Assembly: GCA_902621165.1 (NCBI GenBank)
Contig: CACNKX010000002.1
Span: forward strand, 153,107 to 217,106
Origin: an uncultured Alphaproteobacteria bacterium
GTDB taxonomy: Bacteria; Pseudomonadota; Alphaproteobacteria; HIMB59; GCA-002718135
Direction of reading: 5' to 3'
Length of the DNA: 64,000 bases
Shown here: positions 7,322 to 15,629 of the stretch, piece by piece
Layout: each line of letters opens with the position of its first letter
Numbering within the stretch: the stretch's first letter is position 1
Notes under the pieces: generated by a model
Told to the model about the DNA's origin: nothing
What the model saw: the letters and a program-made list of their open reading frames with translations, nothing else
Databases searched by the model: none
Made by a program: the position numbers and the translations under genes

Positions 7322-8950
7322 TTATGCAAACCACCAACGTTCAGAAAGTTTGTTACCGTCACTTTCCCAGTTACCAGCAACATCTTCACCGTGAGCAAGT
7401 TTTTTAGAACCAGCACCAACGTATTGGTTAAATGCATAAACAATTGCACCACCATCGTAGTTACAAAGAGCTTGTGCTTCCCAGTACATTGATTTTCTTT
7501 TTTCTGCATCAAGTTCTGATCTAGCAGATCTAACAAGTTCATTGAAACGAACAGTTGAATCAGTTTGAACTAGATTACCCCAAGCAGCTTCGTTCCACTC
7601 TGTGTCATCTGTGAATGCAGCAGACCACATCATATCTTCTGTAGGTCTTCCACCCCAAGAACTCATACTGAAACCTTTAGTATTCCATACGTTACTCCAG
7701 TAACCATCTTCAGGTTCTTTTTTAACTCGAAGATCGATACCACATTCTTGAGCAGATGCTGCTATCAAGTTAGTTGCATCTGTACATCCTGCATAAGGAA
7801 CCTCAGAAGTACTAATTTCAATTGGTCCACTTACTCCAGATTTTTTCCAATGATAAGCAGCTTTATCAGCATCGAACTCTCTCTGCTCTAAAGCACTATT
7901 ATGGTATGGGTGAGCAGTAGAGATCGGATGATCATTACCAACAGTACCATATCCAAGCATAATCTTATCAACAATTTCCTGTCTTTTGATTGCAAACTTC
8001 ATTGCCATACGCACATCAAAGTTATCAAACGGTGGAACGTTCAATCTCATTGGAGCTGTATAGTGAGCGTAACCAGAAGCTGCTGTAATTTCTACACTAG
8101 GATTTCTAGTCAATAGATTAGCAGTTCTAAGATCAACACCATTCATCCAGTCAATTTCACCGTTTAATAATGCTGCTTGTCTTGTAGCAGGATCATTAAT
8201 TCCGATTACCTCAACTGAATCAAAGTGTGCAACACTATCACCTTTGAAATAATTTGGATTTCTTTTTCCAAATTTTGCACCAACACCAGGATTGAATTCA
8301 TCCATAATATATGGACCAGTTCCAATCGTTGATTGAGCATCAACAACTCCATCTTTTGTTGGTTTAATCATAATGTGATAGTCAGTAGTTATTGCAGGCC
8401 AATCGGCATTTGCACCTTTTAGCTTAAAAATAACTCTATCATTTCCATCAGCAGAAACTGTTTCAATTTGAGATAAAAGTCCACCTGCTGCCGAAGCAGT
8501 ATCTGGATTCATATGATACTGATAGTTGAGCACAACATCTTCTGCTGTCATTGATTTACCATTATGGAATTCAACACCTTTGCGAAGATTATATACCCAT
8601 GTTTGAGCATCGTCTGATTCAATTGACTCAGCAAGCTCTCCAACAATTGTGTGATCTGAATCAACAACAGTTAGACAGTTCTGATATGACCAAGCAGTAG
8701 CTTGCATAAATGAGCTCTGATAAGTTGCTGGATCAAGAGTATCAGTTGCATCTGCTGCACTATTACCCCATCTTAAATGTCCACCTTTTTTTGGTGTAGC
8801 TGCAACTGCTTTATCTGCTAATGATAATGCAATTGGTAGCGTGACCCCAGTAGCAAGGACAGACATCATGAACTGTCTTCTATCAATAAGCCCTTTTGTT
8901 AGCTTTGAAGACTGTTCTTCAATGTATTTGTCTATTTTCTTATTTTTCAT
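7322..8950 (-). CDS. Periplasmic substrate-binding protein of a peptide/opine-type ABC importer, Tat signal
   Basis: This is a 542-aa family-5 (SBP_bac_5, DppA/OppA-like) solute-binding protein. The start at 8950 is set by the Shine-Dalgarno GGGAGGAC 4 bases upstream; longer in-frame starts lack one. The N-terminus has a twin-arginine signal (IDRRQFMMSVLATG, a hydrophobic stretch, then AVAA cleavage), so it is exported folded. Family hallmarks include LRKGVEFHNGKSMTAEDVVLNY and IGTGPYIMDEF. It is divergent from the permease and ATPase genes of the same importer across 8951-9184. Family-5 proteins bind peptides, opines, nickel chelates or other compounds. With demethylases and oxidases next door, a small methylated or opine-like compound is more likely than peptides. 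Confidence 0.9.
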   Translation of the reverse strand: MKNKKIDKYIEEQSSKLTKGLIDRRQFMMSVLATGVTLPIALSLADKAVAATPKKGGHLRWGNSAADATDTLDPATYQSSFMQATAWSYQNCLTVVDSDHTIVGELAESIESDDAQTWVYNLRKGVEFHNGKSMTAEDVVLNYQYHMNPDTASAAGGLLSQIETVSADGNDRVIFKLKGANADWPAITTDYHIMIKPTKDGVVDAQSTIGTGPYIMDEFNPGVGAKFGKRNPNYFKGDSVAHFDSVEVIGINDPATRQAALLNGEIDWMNGVDLRTANLLTRNPSVEITAASGYAHYTAPMRLNVPPFDNFDVRMAMKFAIKRQEIVDKIMLGYGTVGNDHPISTAHPYHNSALEQREFDADKAAYHWKKSGVSGPIEISTSEVPYAGCTDATNLIAASAQECGIDLRVKKEPEDGYWSNVWNTKGFSMSSWGGRPTEDMMWSAAFTDDTEWNEAAWGNLVQTDSTVRFNELVRSARSELDAEKRKSMYWEAQALCNYDGGAIVYAFNQYVGAGSKKLAHGEDVAGNWESDGNKLSERWWFA

Positions 8951-8960
8951 TTGTCCTCCC
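8951..8960 (-). promoter_or_regulatory. Strong Shine-Dalgarno deciding the binding-protein start
   Basis: Read on the minus strand the sequence is GGGAGGACAA and then ATG. This is a full GGAGG match 4 bases from the start codon. It selects Met at 8950 over two upstream in-frame ATGs. Confidence 0.85.
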
Positions 8961-8967
8961 TTATAAT

Positions 8968-8994
8968 TGAACAAAAACCTAAGATTTTTGTTCA
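8968..8994. promoter_or_regulatory. Inverted repeat in the leader of the binding-protein gene
   Basis: Perfect 10-bp arms TGAACAAAAA / TTTTTGTTCA are separated by 7 bases and end 8 bases before the Shine-Dalgarno of the leftward binding-protein gene. It could be an operator or an mRNA stem-loop affecting access to the ribosome site. The sequence cannot tell these apart. Confidence 0.5.
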
Positions 8995-9066
8995 TAATTT
9001 CTAGAAATTTAACAAAAAACAAACTTAAGTTAATATATAAAAACATATATAACGTTTTAATTCAAC

Positions 9067-9110
9067 GTCTAAATTATTAATTTTAGCTTACATGTTGACC
9101 TAATTTAGAC
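9067..9110. promoter_or_regulatory. Wide inverted repeat in the divergent promoter region (candidate operator)
   Basis: Perfect 10-bp half-sites GTCTAAATTA (9067-9076) and TAATTTAGAC (9101-9110) are spaced by 24 bases, so their centres are 34 bp apart, close to three helical turns. They sit midway between the divergent transport genes. A TTGACC hexamer (9095-9100) inside the repeat could be a rightward -35 box. This is the best operator candidate for coordinate control of the island. The regulator is not identified. Confidence 0.5.
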
Positions 9111-9140
9111 AAAACTTTAAGAATTAAGATTGTATCTTTA

Positions 9141-9154
9141 AGGAGGGTAATATT
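9141..9154 (+). promoter_or_regulatory. Strong Shine-Dalgarno followed by an ATT codon in frame with the permease
   Basis: AGGAGGG (9141-9147) is followed, 5 bases after its GGAGG core, by ATT (9152-9154). This ATT is in frame with the permease and has no stop before it. No ATG, GTG or TTG lies at a normal distance. The only conventional start is TTG at 9185, 38 bases beyond the core with no ribosome site of its own. Initiation at ATT would add 11 residues (ISKIHPIFRTI, with initiator Met). Confidence 0.6.
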
Positions 9155-9184
9155 AGTAAAATTCATCCAATATTTAGAACAATT

Positions 9185-10150
9185 TTGTTAAGGCTTAGCC
9201 TTGGCCTCGTTACAGTTTTTGCATTTTCGGTAATAATATTTAGCACATTCTCTTTTTTACCGGGAGACTTTGCCACGGAAATATTAGGTCAAAGTGCAAC
9301 AAAATCTGCAGTAAAAGCCCTAAGAGCAGAATTGGGTTTAGATAAACCTCCGGTAACAAGATATTTTGATTGGTTAGGAAATGTTTTTCAAGGAGATTTT
9401 GGTAGCTCTTTCTCTGGAAGATCTAAAGTTCAAGGGGATCAAGGTGATAGGTCTAGAGAAGTTGTTGGTTTAATTGTTCCCAGATTAAAGAATACATTAT
9501 TTTTAACAGGGGTTGCCGCCATGTTGGCTATTCCTCTATCTTTAATCTTAGGTATCTCAGCAGCATTATACAGAAACTCTTATTATGATAGGTCAGCAAC
9601 TGGAGTTAGCTTAGTAACCGTATCTTCACCAGAATTTTTTACAGCCTATATTTTTATTCTTTTACTAGCTACACTGTTTCCTGTTTTTCCAACTATTTCT
9701 AATGTGGATGAAGCTTCAACTTTGGCTGAAAGATTTTACAGGACTGCTCTTCCAGTTTTTACTTTGACATTAATTACTATGGGTCACATGATGAGAATGA
9801 CAAGATCAGCGATAATAAATATCTTATCAAGTGAATATATTGAAATGGCAAAATTATCGGGAGCTTCTAGATACGAGGTAATTGTTAAACACGCACTTCC
9901 AAATGCTTGGGCACCTATTTCACAAGTAATTGCAATAAACTTAGCTTATATGTTGATTGGCTCAGTTGTTGTTGAATATGTTTTTAACTATCAAGGTATT
10001 GGTAGGTTGATGGTCGGATCAGTCTATAATCGAGATTTACCCGTTGTTCAAGCTTGTGCATTAATTTTTGCATCAACATATGTAATATTAAATTTAATTG
10101 CTGACTTGATCGGAATTATTTCTAACCCAAGGTTACTATACCCAAAATGA
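9185..10150 (+). CDS. dppB-like: ABC transporter permease, DppB/OppB type
   Basis: This is a roughly 321-aa inner-membrane permease of the peptide/opine ABC class with six predicted membrane segments. The family N-terminus (LRLSLGLVTVFAFSVIIFS, then FLPGDFA) matches DppB, and the EAA loop that docks the ATPase is visible as EYIEMAKLSGASRYEVIVKH. The coordinates use the conventional TTG start, but the strong ribosome site at 9141 points to an unusual ATT start at 9152. It overlaps the next permease by ATGA, so translation is coupled. It works with the DppC-like permease, the fused ATPase and the divergent Tat-exported binding protein. Confidence 0.9.
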   Translation: MLRLSLGLVTVFAFSVIIFSTFSFLPGDFATEILGQSATKSAVKALRAELGLDKPPVTRYFDWLGNVFQGDFGSSFSGRSKVQGDQGDRSREVVGLIVPRLKNTLFLTGVAAMLAIPLSLILGISAALYRNSYYDRSATGVSLVTVSSPEFFTAYIFILLLATLFPVFPTISNVDEASTLAERFYRTALPVFTLTLITMGHMMRMTRSAIINILSSEYIEMAKLSGASRYEVIVKHALPNAWAPISQVIAINLAYMLIGSVVVEYVFNYQGIGRLMVGSVYNRDLPVVQACALIFASTYVILNLIADLIGIISNPRLLYPK

Positions 10151-11067
10151 GCGAAAATTTATCTTATTCTGCAAAAAGTGAAGTTGCAAACTTAATTAAA
10201 AGAAGAACTAAGTTAGAAAGATTAAAAATTGCCCTATCAAAAGCTCCAATCTCAGCTTGGTTTGGTATGATTGTACTGTTTATATATTTTTTTGCTGCAA
10301 TATTTGCTCCCTTAATTGCTCCACATGGAGAAGCAGAAATATTCCCAGTAGCTTATGCTCCTTGGGGTGATGGTCATATATTTGGTACTGATCAAATTGG
10401 AAGAGATATTTTTTCTCGCATTATCTATGCTGCAAGAAATACAATTGGTATTTGTTTATTGGCTACTTTTATTGCTTTAGGAATTGGAACAGTATTTGGA
10501 ATTATAGCTGCTCTGGATAGAAGGTATTTAGATCAGCTATTAAGTAGAATAGTAGACACGCTTATGGCTATACCTGTGATGATTTTTACTTTTATACTTT
10601 TATCAGTTTTTGGACCTACTAATTTTAATTTAATTGTCATTTTAGGAATTTTGGAGTCAACTAGATTTTTTAGAATATCAAGATCAGTTGCTGTTGGTCA
10701 AGTTGTTCTAGAATATGTAGAGGTCGCGAGATTAAGAGGTGAAAATTTATCATATATTATTTTCAGAGAAATACTTCCTAATATAGCTTCACCTTTGATT
10801 ATTGAGTTTGGTTTAAGGTTCATATTTATAATTTTTACAATATCTAGTTTAAGTTTTTTAGGAATTGGCATTCAACCCCCTTCAGCAGATTGGGCATCAA
10901 TGGTGAGGGAAAATGCAATACTTATTCAATATGCACAATATGATATAACAGCAGGTTTAACACCATTAATTCCAGCTGCTGCAATTGCTTTACTATGTGT
11001 ATCAATTAATTTTGTTGTTGATTGGTATCTTTACATTACTAGCGGATTAAAAGATGACGTTAAATAA
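10147..11067 (+). CDS. dppC-like: ABC transporter permease, DppC/OppC type
   Basis: This 306-aa permease has the OppC-type N-terminal cytoplasmic segment and first helix (SAWFGMIVLFIYFFAAIFAP) and the family motif FGTDQIGRDIFSRIIYAARN. It also carries the ATPase-coupling EAA loop EYVEVARLRGENLSYIIFRE and GIGIQPPSADWASMV. It overlaps the DppB-like gene by 4 bases and the ATPase by 14 bases, the tight packing of one transcription unit. With the DppB-like protein it forms the membrane channel of the importer. Confidence 0.92.
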   Translation: MSENLSYSAKSEVANLIKRRTKLERLKIALSKAPISAWFGMIVLFIYFFAAIFAPLIAPHGEAEIFPVAYAPWGDGHIFGTDQIGRDIFSRIIYAARNTIGICLLATFIALGIGTVFGIIAALDRRYLDQLLSRIVDTLMAIPVMIFTFILLSVFGPTNFNLIVILGILESTRFFRISRSVAVGQVVLEYVEVARLRGENLSYIIFREILPNIASPLIIEFGLRFIFIIFTISSLSFLGIGIQPPSADWASMVRENAILIQYAQYDITAGLTPLIPAAAIALLCVSINFVVDWYLYITSGLKDDVK

Positions 11068-12667
11068 ATCAAAAGAACTCCTGCTTGAAATGAAAAATAT
11101 CCATATTGATGGATTTTCAGATGAGAGATGGCATAAAATTTTAAAAGGTGTAGATTTGACTTTACACAGAGGAGAAATACTAGGGTTAATTGGAGAGAGT
11201 GGTGCCGGAAAATCTACTATGGGTAAAGCTGCAATGGGCTATACCCAACCAGGTTGTAAGATTATAAAGGGAGAAATTAATTTTAACGGTATAGACCTCG
11301 CTAAACTAACAGAATTTGAAAAGAGAAAAATTTGGGGAACTAAAATATCTTATGTTGCTCAATCAGCAGCAGCATCTTTTAATCCTGCTCATAGATTAAT
11401 GGACCAAACAATAAGTGCTGCTAATAGATTAAAGATAAATCCAACGGATGTATTAAAAAAAGATGCGGTTCAACTTTATGAATCACTACAGCTTCCAGAT
11501 GCGGAAAATATAGGAGATAGATACCCGCATCAAGTATCTGGAGGGCAACTACAAAGAATAATGACAGCAATGGCTATGTCCCCAAGACCAGAGTTAATTA
11601 TATTTGATGAGCCCACAACAGCTTTAGATGTAACAACTCAAGTTGAAGTATTATCTGCTATGAGATCTATAGTAGATAAATTTAATACAGCAGCAATTTA
11701 TATTACTCATGATTTAGCCGTAGTTGCGCAAATGGCTGATAGAATAAAAGTTTTGCGATACGGTGAAGAAGTTGAAGAAGCTGAAACAAGAGATATGCTA
11801 TCAAATCCAAAAGAAGAATACACCAAATCTCTATGGTCAGTAAGATCACTGATCAAGCCTGAAGAAACAAATGAAGATTATATGTTGTCTATTAAAAATA
11901 TTGATGCAGCATATGGCTCATCAAAGGTCTTACACAAGGTTTCTATAGATATTCCTAAAGGTAAAACAGTAGCTATAGTTGGTGAAAGTGGATCAGGAAA
12001 ATCAACAACAGCAAGAGTAATTACGGGCTTACTTCCTCAATTAAAAGGAGAAATAATTTTTGATGGAAAAAAATTGTCTCCCAAACTTGAGCAAAGGTCA
12101 AAAGAAGAATTAAGAAGAATTCAAATAATATTTCAAATGCCTGACACTGCAATGAACCCTCGTCAAACTGTTGATGAAATAATAGGAAGACCAATAGAAT
12201 TTTATCAAGGTATAAAAGGGAAAGAAAGAGAAGCAAAAGTTATTGAATTATTAAAAATGATTGAGCTAGATGAAACTTTTTTAGATAGATTACCATCCGA
12301 ATTATCTGGAGGTCAAAAACAGAGAATATGCATTGCAAGAGCTTTAGCGGCTAACCCCGATTTAATTATTTGTGATGAAGTGACATCAGCGCTAGATCAA
12401 ATTGTTCAAGAAGGAATATTAAAATTACTCCAAAAATTACAAAAAGAGCTTGGTGTAACTTATATTTTTATTACTCATGATATAGCAACAGTTAAAGCAA
12501 TCTCAGATGAAATAGTTGTTATGTATCAAGGTGAGGTAGTGGAACAGGGTTTGAAAAGTAAAATTTTAAATCCACCATATCCTGATTATACAGAACTTTT
12601 ATTGTCTTCAGTCCCAGAAATGGATCCTGATTGGCTAACCAATCTTCTGAATAAAAGATCTTCCTAG
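11054..12667 (+). CDS. dppDF-like: Fused double ABC ATPase (DppD-DppF in one chain)
   Basis: This 537-aa protein has two complete nucleotide-binding domains. The first has Walker A GESGAGKST (about residue 46), signature SGGQLQR and Walker B LIIFDEPTTALD. The second has GESGSGKST (about 305), LSGGQKQR and LIICDEVTSALD, where Glu is kept although the usual Pro is Val. Dipeptide importers usually have two separate ATPases; the fused form is common in proteobacterial opine, glutathione and peptide-type systems. It powers the importer made with the two upstream permeases. A conventional start ATG at 11054 overlaps the DppC-like stop. Confidence 0.93.
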   Translation: MTLNKSKELLLEMKNIHIDGFSDERWHKILKGVDLTLHRGEILGLIGESGAGKSTMGKAAMGYTQPGCKIIKGEINFNGIDLAKLTEFEKRKIWGTKISYVAQSAAASFNPAHRLMDQTISAANRLKINPTDVLKKDAVQLYESLQLPDAENIGDRYPHQVSGGQLQRIMTAMAMSPRPELIIFDEPTTALDVTTQVEVLSAMRSIVDKFNTAAIYITHDLAVVAQMADRIKVLRYGEEVEEAETRDMLSNPKEEYTKSLWSVRSLIKPEETNEDYMLSIKNIDAAYGSSKVLHKVSIDIPKGKTVAIVGESGSGKSTTARVITGLLPQLKGEIIFDGKKLSPKLEQRSKEELRRIQIIFQMPDTAMNPRQTVDEIIGRPIEFYQGIKGKEREAKVIELLKMIELDETFLDRLPSELSGGQKQRICIARALAANPDLIICDEVTSALDQIVQEGILKLLQKLQKELGVTYIFITHDIATVKAISDEIVVMYQGEVVEQGLKSKILNPPYPDYTELLLSSVPEMDPDWLTNLLNKRSS

Positions 12668-12686
12668 TAAATCTATATTTTAAATA

Positions 12687-12953
12687 ATGAATATATTTAA
12701 ATTTTTACTAAATTTTTTTTCTAGCAAAGAAAATAGAATAGATAATCTAGAGGCAAAAAATATAATGATAATTGAGAACAATTTTAATAAAGATAATTTA
12801 ACATTAGGTTCTATTTACAAAGTAAATCAAAATATAAAACTAAAAAATTTTAAAAATAAAATTCTTGAAGACAACTTAACAATAGTAGTTACTGACAATA
12901 AAGGTAAAACTATTGGATATATTTCTAAAAAAGAGATAGATAATATTCAATAA
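12687..12953 (+). CDS. Small protein of unknown function
   Basis: An 88-aa lysine- and asparagine-rich protein that I do not recognise. The first about 12 residues are hydrophobic (IFKFLLNFF), too short for a convincing membrane span or signal peptide. The C-terminal half ends TIVVTDNKGKTIGYISKKEID, which recalls the last strand and helix of a CBS motif, but one such motif alone is weak evidence. It starts 19 bases after the ATPase stop, and the next gene begins immediately after its stop, so it belongs to the rightward operon. Confidence 0.6.
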   Translation: MNIFKFLLNFFSSKENRIDNLEAKNIMIIENNFNKDNLTLGSIYKVNQNIKLKNFKNKILEDNLTIVVTDNKGKTIGYISKKEIDNIQ

Positions 12954-13736
12954 ATGAAAATAAATCTTAGTAAAAAAAATTATATTATTTCTGCTGGTGC
13001 AGATGGCTTAGGTTTTGCTATAGCAAATAAAATAATCAGTTCAGGTGGAAAAGTATATTTATCTGACATAAATAAATCAAAAATTGATAAAATAAATTTA
13101 AACAAAAAATATCGTAATAAAATATTTGCTAAACACTTAGACTGCACAAATCCAAAAGACATTAAAGAATATTTTAATTCTCTATCTAACTTAAAAAAAA
13201 TAGATGGATTAATAAATAATATAGGCATTGCAGGACCTACAAAGTATCTTCAAAATATTTCAATAGATGAATGGGATAACACGATTAAAACCAATTTAAG
13301 TTCACATTTTTATTTCACAAAATTTGCTATTCCATTTTTAAAAAATGCTAAAAAAGGATCTATTATTAATTTATCTTCAACTGCAGGATTATATGGTTTT
13401 GCTCAACGTTCACCATATGCATCAAGTAAATGGGCAGTAATTGGATTAACTAAAACATTAGCAGTTGAATTAGGAAAATTTAAAATACGTGTGAATGCAA
13501 TTTGTCCTGGTTCTGTTAATGGCGATAGAATGGATAGGGTAATAAATGCAAAAGCTAAATTAATAAATTCTTCAAATAAAAAAGTAAGAAAAGAATTAGA
13601 GTCAATGGTTTCATTAAACACATTTGTAGAAAAAGAAGATATTGCATCGATGGCATTATTTTTATTGAGCGATGCTTCAGAAAATGTATCTGGTCAAATC
13701 ATGACTGTTGATGGAAATACTGAAAGAATGAATTAG
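12954..13736 (+). CDS. Short-chain dehydrogenase/reductase (SDR)
   Basis: A 260-aa classical SDR. The nucleotide-binding turn reads SAGADGLGFAIA (usual TGxxxGIG) and the adenine-ring motif is NNIG in place of NNAG. The catalytic residues are Ser in INLSSTAG and Tyr-x3-Lys in YASSKWAV. The C-terminus (LLSDASENVSGQIMTVDGN) is typical. It oxidises or reduces an alcohol or carbonyl with NAD(P). It starts directly after the stop of the 88-aa gene and overlaps the GMC gene by 1 base. A role in oxidising a hydroxyl group of the imported substrate is likely, but the substrate is not visible. Confidence 0.9.
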   Translation: MKINLSKKNYIISAGADGLGFAIANKIISSGGKVYLSDINKSKIDKINLNKKYRNKIFAKHLDCTNPKDIKEYFNSLSNLKKIDGLINNIGIAGPTKYLQNISIDEWDNTIKTNLSSHFYFTKFAIPFLKNAKKGSIINLSSTAGLYGFAQRSPYASSKWAVIGLTKTLAVELGKFKIRVNAICPGSVNGDRMDRVINAKAKLINSSNKKVRKELESMVSLNTFVEKEDIASMALFLLSDASENVSGQIMTVDGNTERMN

Positions 13737-15337
13737 TGGATAAAAACGCTGACTACATCATTGTTGGAGCAGGGTCAGCAGGTTGTGTTTTAGCTAACAG
13801 ATTGTCTTCACAATCAAAGAATTCTGTAATTTTATTAGAAGCTGGCCCATCCAGTAAAACCTGGAAAGTTGATATGCCAAGCGCTCTTCTATATGCAATG
13901 CATGACCCAAAATATAATTGGAAATATTATACTGAGCCTGAGCCGTTTCTAAATAATAGATCTTTATATTGTCCAAGAGGTAAAATGATCGGGGGATGCT
14001 CTTCTCATAACGGAATGGTTTTCGCTAGAGGTCATAAAGAGGATTTTGATAGATGGTCTTCAAGTGGTTTAACTAATTGGTCATATGAAAAAGTTTTACC
14101 TTTTTTTAAAAAATTAGAAACTTGGTCTCATGATAGTAATGTAAGAGGTAAAAAGGGGCCATTAAAAGTAAATAAATCAAACATAGATAAAAAATACCCT
14201 CTGTTTAAAAAAGTTTTAGAAGCCGCACAAGAAGCTGGATATAAAATATTTAATGACTCTAACAGTATTGATAAGGAAGGTTTTGGAACTTTTGATGTAA
14301 CAATAAACAAAGGTGTAAGACAAAGTGTTGCTAAGGCATATTTAGAGCCAATCCAAAATAGAAAAAATCTAAGAATAATAAATAATATTGATGTTAAAAA
14401 AATTCTTTTTAAAAATAAAACTGCAATTGGTGTTGAAACGATTAAAAAAAATATAACCAATAATTATTTAGCCAATAAAGAAGTTATACTTTGTGCTGGT
14501 TCAATTAATTCACCTAAAATCCTTCAATTATCCGGAATAGGTAATGAAACGTATCTTAAAAGCTTGGGAATAGAAGTTATTAATAATTTAGTTGGGGTGG
14601 GAGAAAATTTACAAGATCATTTAGAGATGTATATTCAATATAAATCTAAAAAAAATGAAACATTACATTCTTTAGCAACAAATTTTCTCTATCAAGCAAT
14701 AGAAGGATCAAAATGGTTTTTATTTAAAAAAGGTAGGTTAGCAAACTCACACTTAGAGTTAGGAGGTTTTGTTAAATCTGACAAATCATATAATCACCCA
14801 AATCTACAATTTCATTTTTTTCCCTACTTAGTTATTAATCATGGTTTAGAAAATCCTAATTTTGAAGCTTTTCAATTTCATGTTTGTCCAAATAGGCCAA
14901 AAAGTAGGGGGTTTGTTAAAATTAAAACAAATAACTATAAAGATGATCCTAAAATTCAATTTAATTATCTTAAGCATGAAGATGATTTAAAACAAATGAG
15001 AGAAGGTGTAGGAATTGCTAAAAAAATTTTGTCTCAAAAATCACTTAAAGAATATGTTGGCACAGAAATTAGGCCTGGGAAGAATGTATCTAATCAAAAT
15101 GAATTAGATGAAGTTATTAAAAATACATCTGAATCTGCGTATCATCCGTCATGCACAAATAAAATGGGTGAGGACAAAACTTCAGTTGTAGACCAAGACC
15201 TTAGGGTTCATGGAATTCGAAATTTAAGAGTTGTTGATGCTTCTGTAATGCCAGATATTGTTAGTGCTAATTTAAATGCAACAACTATTATGATTGCTGA
15301 AAAAGCTTACGACCAAATAAATAGTACCGTTAGTTAA
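13736..15337 (+). CDS. GMC-family FAD oxidoreductase (choline-dehydrogenase-like)
   Basis: This 533-aa flavoprotein starts at GTG (13736), which shares a base with the SDR stop. The N-terminal dinucleotide site is YIIVGAGSAGCVLANRL and GMC signature 1 is PRGKMIGGCSSHNGMVFARG. The C-terminal active-site pair is His in SAYHPSCT and Asn in SANLNATTIMIAEKA. Relatives oxidise choline, other alcohols and polyethylene glycol. Close resemblance to choline dehydrogenase (BetA) suggests an alcohol on a quaternary amine or similar osmolyte, but the family is broad. It is the last gene of the rightward transport operon. Confidence 0.9.
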   Translation: MDKNADYIIVGAGSAGCVLANRLSSQSKNSVILLEAGPSSKTWKVDMPSALLYAMHDPKYNWKYYTEPEPFLNNRSLYCPRGKMIGGCSSHNGMVFARGHKEDFDRWSSSGLTNWSYEKVLPFFKKLETWSHDSNVRGKKGPLKVNKSNIDKKYPLFKKVLEAAQEAGYKIFNDSNSIDKEGFGTFDVTINKGVRQSVAKAYLEPIQNRKNLRIINNIDVKKILFKNKTAIGVETIKKNITNNYLANKEVILCAGSINSPKILQLSGIGNETYLKSLGIEVINNLVGVGENLQDHLEMYIQYKSKKNETLHSLATNFLYQAIEGSKWFLFKKGRLANSHLELGGFVKSDKSYNHPNLQFHFFPYLVINHGLENPNFEAFQFHVCPNRPKSRGFVKIKTNNYKDDPKIQFNYLKHEDDLKQMREGVGIAKKILSQKSLKEYVGTEIRPGKNVSNQNELDEVIKNTSESAYHPSCTNKMGEDKTSVVDQDLRVHGIRNLRVVDASVMPDIVSANLNATTIMIAEKAYDQINSTVS

Positions 15338-15346
15338 AGAGATAAA

Positions 15347-15370
15347 ATCTAATTTAATTAGATCGTTTTT
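15347..15370. terminator. Weak AT-rich terminator-like hairpin between convergent genes
   Basis: ATCTAAT / ATTAGAT arms with a 3-base loop end at 15363. TTTTT (15366-15370) follows on the plus strand and TTTT on the minus strand. It may serve both the GMC gene and the small leftward gene whose stop it overlaps. The stem is short and AT-rich, so confidence is low. Confidence 0.4.
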
Positions 15371-15537
15371 CTTCTAAGAGTCCAACCGTATCTTTCGCTG
15401 TAGTATGCTTCGATACCATCAGCAAGATTAAGGTCATAATTTGAGTCTATAGATCCTTCAAGAACCTTCTTCTCAATAGAACTCTGTTCTAGGCTATCTT
15501 TTTGATTATTAATATTTTCTGTTAATTTACTGTTCAT
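15358..15537 (-). CDS. Small 59-aa protein of unknown function, divergent from the XRE regulator
   Basis: I read this frame directly from the minus strand: ATG at 15537, TAA at 15358-15360. The protein is mostly polar at the N-terminus (MNSKLTENINNQKDSLEQSS) and ends with a more ordered segment, GIEAYYSERYGWTLRRKTI. Two 9-bp repeats (15538-15555) abut the ATG. They are mirror copies of the repeats abutting the start of the divergent XRE regulator, so both genes probably share regulation. I do not recognise the family. Support is the shared control region, a clean frame filling an otherwise empty gap, and the non-random aromatic/Arg-rich C-terminus. Confidence 0.6.
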   Translation of the reverse strand: MNSKLTENINNQKDSLEQSSIEKKVLEGSIDSNYDLNLADGIEAYYSERYGWTLRRKTI

Positions 15538-15555
15538 ATTTACAGATTTTACAAA
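15538..15555 (-). promoter_or_regulatory. Tandem 9-bp repeat next to the small gene start (candidate operator)
   Basis: On the minus strand this reads TTTGTAAAA TCTGTAAAT directly before ATG, two near-copies (8 of 9 matches each) of TTTGTAAAT. It mirrors the exact tandem pair at 15630-15647. Confidence 0.55.
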
Positions 15556-15629
15556 TACATAATAAAATAAAAAAAAACTAGAGTTTTTCTTAGTTTTAAT
15601 GTAAAGAAAATTACTTTGAATTTATTATT

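Noticed and set aside
12021..12236. 71-residue Leu/Phe-rich frame antisense to the fused ATPase
   Set aside because: Fully inside a confirmed ATPase domain; composition reflects the antisense of Lys/Glu-rich codons.
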